Below are positions 39,821 through 40,396 of a stretch of DNA of 40,396 nt, one piece after another. The DNA comes from Apostichopus californicus. Lineage: Eukaryota > Echinodermata > Holothuroidea > Aspidochirotida > Stichopodidae. The notes under the pieces were generated by a model. That model was not told the origin of the DNA and made no database searches. It worked only from the letters and a program-made list of their open reading frames with translations. The DNA is taken from assembly GCA_020650975.1 (NCBI GenBank), contig JAIPMN010000658.1, forward strand, positions 1 through 40,396, in the 5' to 3' direction. Position numbers and translations under genes: made by a program. Numbering within the stretch: the stretch's first letter is position 1; every line of letters starts with the position of its first letter.

Positions 39821-40396
39821 GTAACTCGAGGAAAGAGGAAAGAGACTTCTCTGACTCGTTGAAATATAATTACTCAGAGAGAGAGAGAATTGAATATGTG
39901 GTAGCCAAATAATAGTGATGGCTGTTTTTTTTTTAAAGAAAGGGAGACTGAGAAATAGCATTGGTTTCATGTTGTTTTTTTGGTCATGGGGTACTACAAC
40001 TGTAACTACTGCCAATTTGTGTGTGTAACAAGAATCAGGTCAGATCTTGAATTTCAAATGTAGACTGCCTTGTTGCAACCCCCTCCTCCGAACCACCTCC
40101 ACACCTCTGGTATAGACCATGCTCAGAAAGAGGAAACTTTTTCAACTTCCGGAGCAGGTTCCCAGTGTCGTCAAGAGCCAGATTCAAGAACTATGGGACA
40201 TTGTTTGCACCCCACCCCACCCCCCTCTCTGGCGCCTTCATTTTTCGTTAAGCATATCATGAAATAGGAGAACACTCTTTTTACTTCATATCATATTTCC
40301 CAGGCCCCCAATTGACCCTGGACCCCAGGGCTGTAGCTTCCTGATGCCCCCCCTCTACCCACAGACCTTCATATGACGAGCTTACCTCTTGTTTAT
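39821..40396 (+). other. Intron after Ig34 (partial), nothing recognised
   Basis: 576 bases to the window end, with C-rich stretches near 40078-40100, 40208-40228 and 40345-40365. No TSP1 exon (WSxW, CSxTCG) is visible on either strand. Confidence 0.6.

Noticed and set aside
40140-40345. Possible exon after Ig34 (acceptors at CGGAGCAG and TTTCCCAG)
   Set aside because: Neither frame shows TSP1 or Ig residues; the second reaches a stop quickly.

Overview
The window is one stretch of one large metazoan gene on the + strand: the N-terminal and middle part of a hemicentin (HMCN1/HMCN2-type, fibulin-6 family), a giant extracellular-matrix protein. I can place 45 coding exons between 2136 and 39820. 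They sum to 10,213 coding bases, about 3,404 residues, in one continuous reading frame across GT-AG introns. Neither end of the gene is present. The first part of the von Willebrand A (VWA) domain, with the metal-binding motif and signal peptide, must lie upstream. The TSP1, G2F/nidogen and calcium-binding EGF modules usual in hemicentins must lie downstream.

Layout: 1-2135 is an intron with one hAT-like MITE. 2136-2797 holds two exons for the end of the VWA domain. 3595-4608 holds two exons for the hemicentin-specific region between VWA and the first Ig domain. 5874-39820 is an array of 34 I-set immunoglobulin domains. Twenty-seven Ig domains are each one exon of 270-312 bases with phase 1 at both ends. 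Seven (numbers 1, 5, 17, 28, 31, 32, 33) are split by an intron inside the domain. Ig34 resembles the last Ig of vertebrate hemicentins, so the array may end at or near the window edge.

Organism: small introns (about 0.2-1.3 kb), AT-rich introns with many minisatellites, hAT-like MITEs, L2/CR1-like LINE tails, and a hemicentin close to the vertebrate one as I recall it. Together these suggest a marine invertebrate deuterostome, most likely an echinoderm; a hemichordate or cephalochordate is not excluded. This is inference; no species marker is present.

The introns carry most of the unexplained structure. There is a splice donor copied in tandem with a MITE inserted into one copy (Ig17). A 5'-truncated LINE tail runs almost to a 3' splice site (Ig31). 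A minisatellite occupies the place of a polypyrimidine tract (Ig11). Further minisatellites lie near 24.9-25.2, 32.6-33.1 and 39.1-39.4 kb. The split-domain introns fall into positional classes with identical 5' exon lengths. I found no second protein-coding gene, no virus-like element, no CRISPR array and no new multi-gene system.
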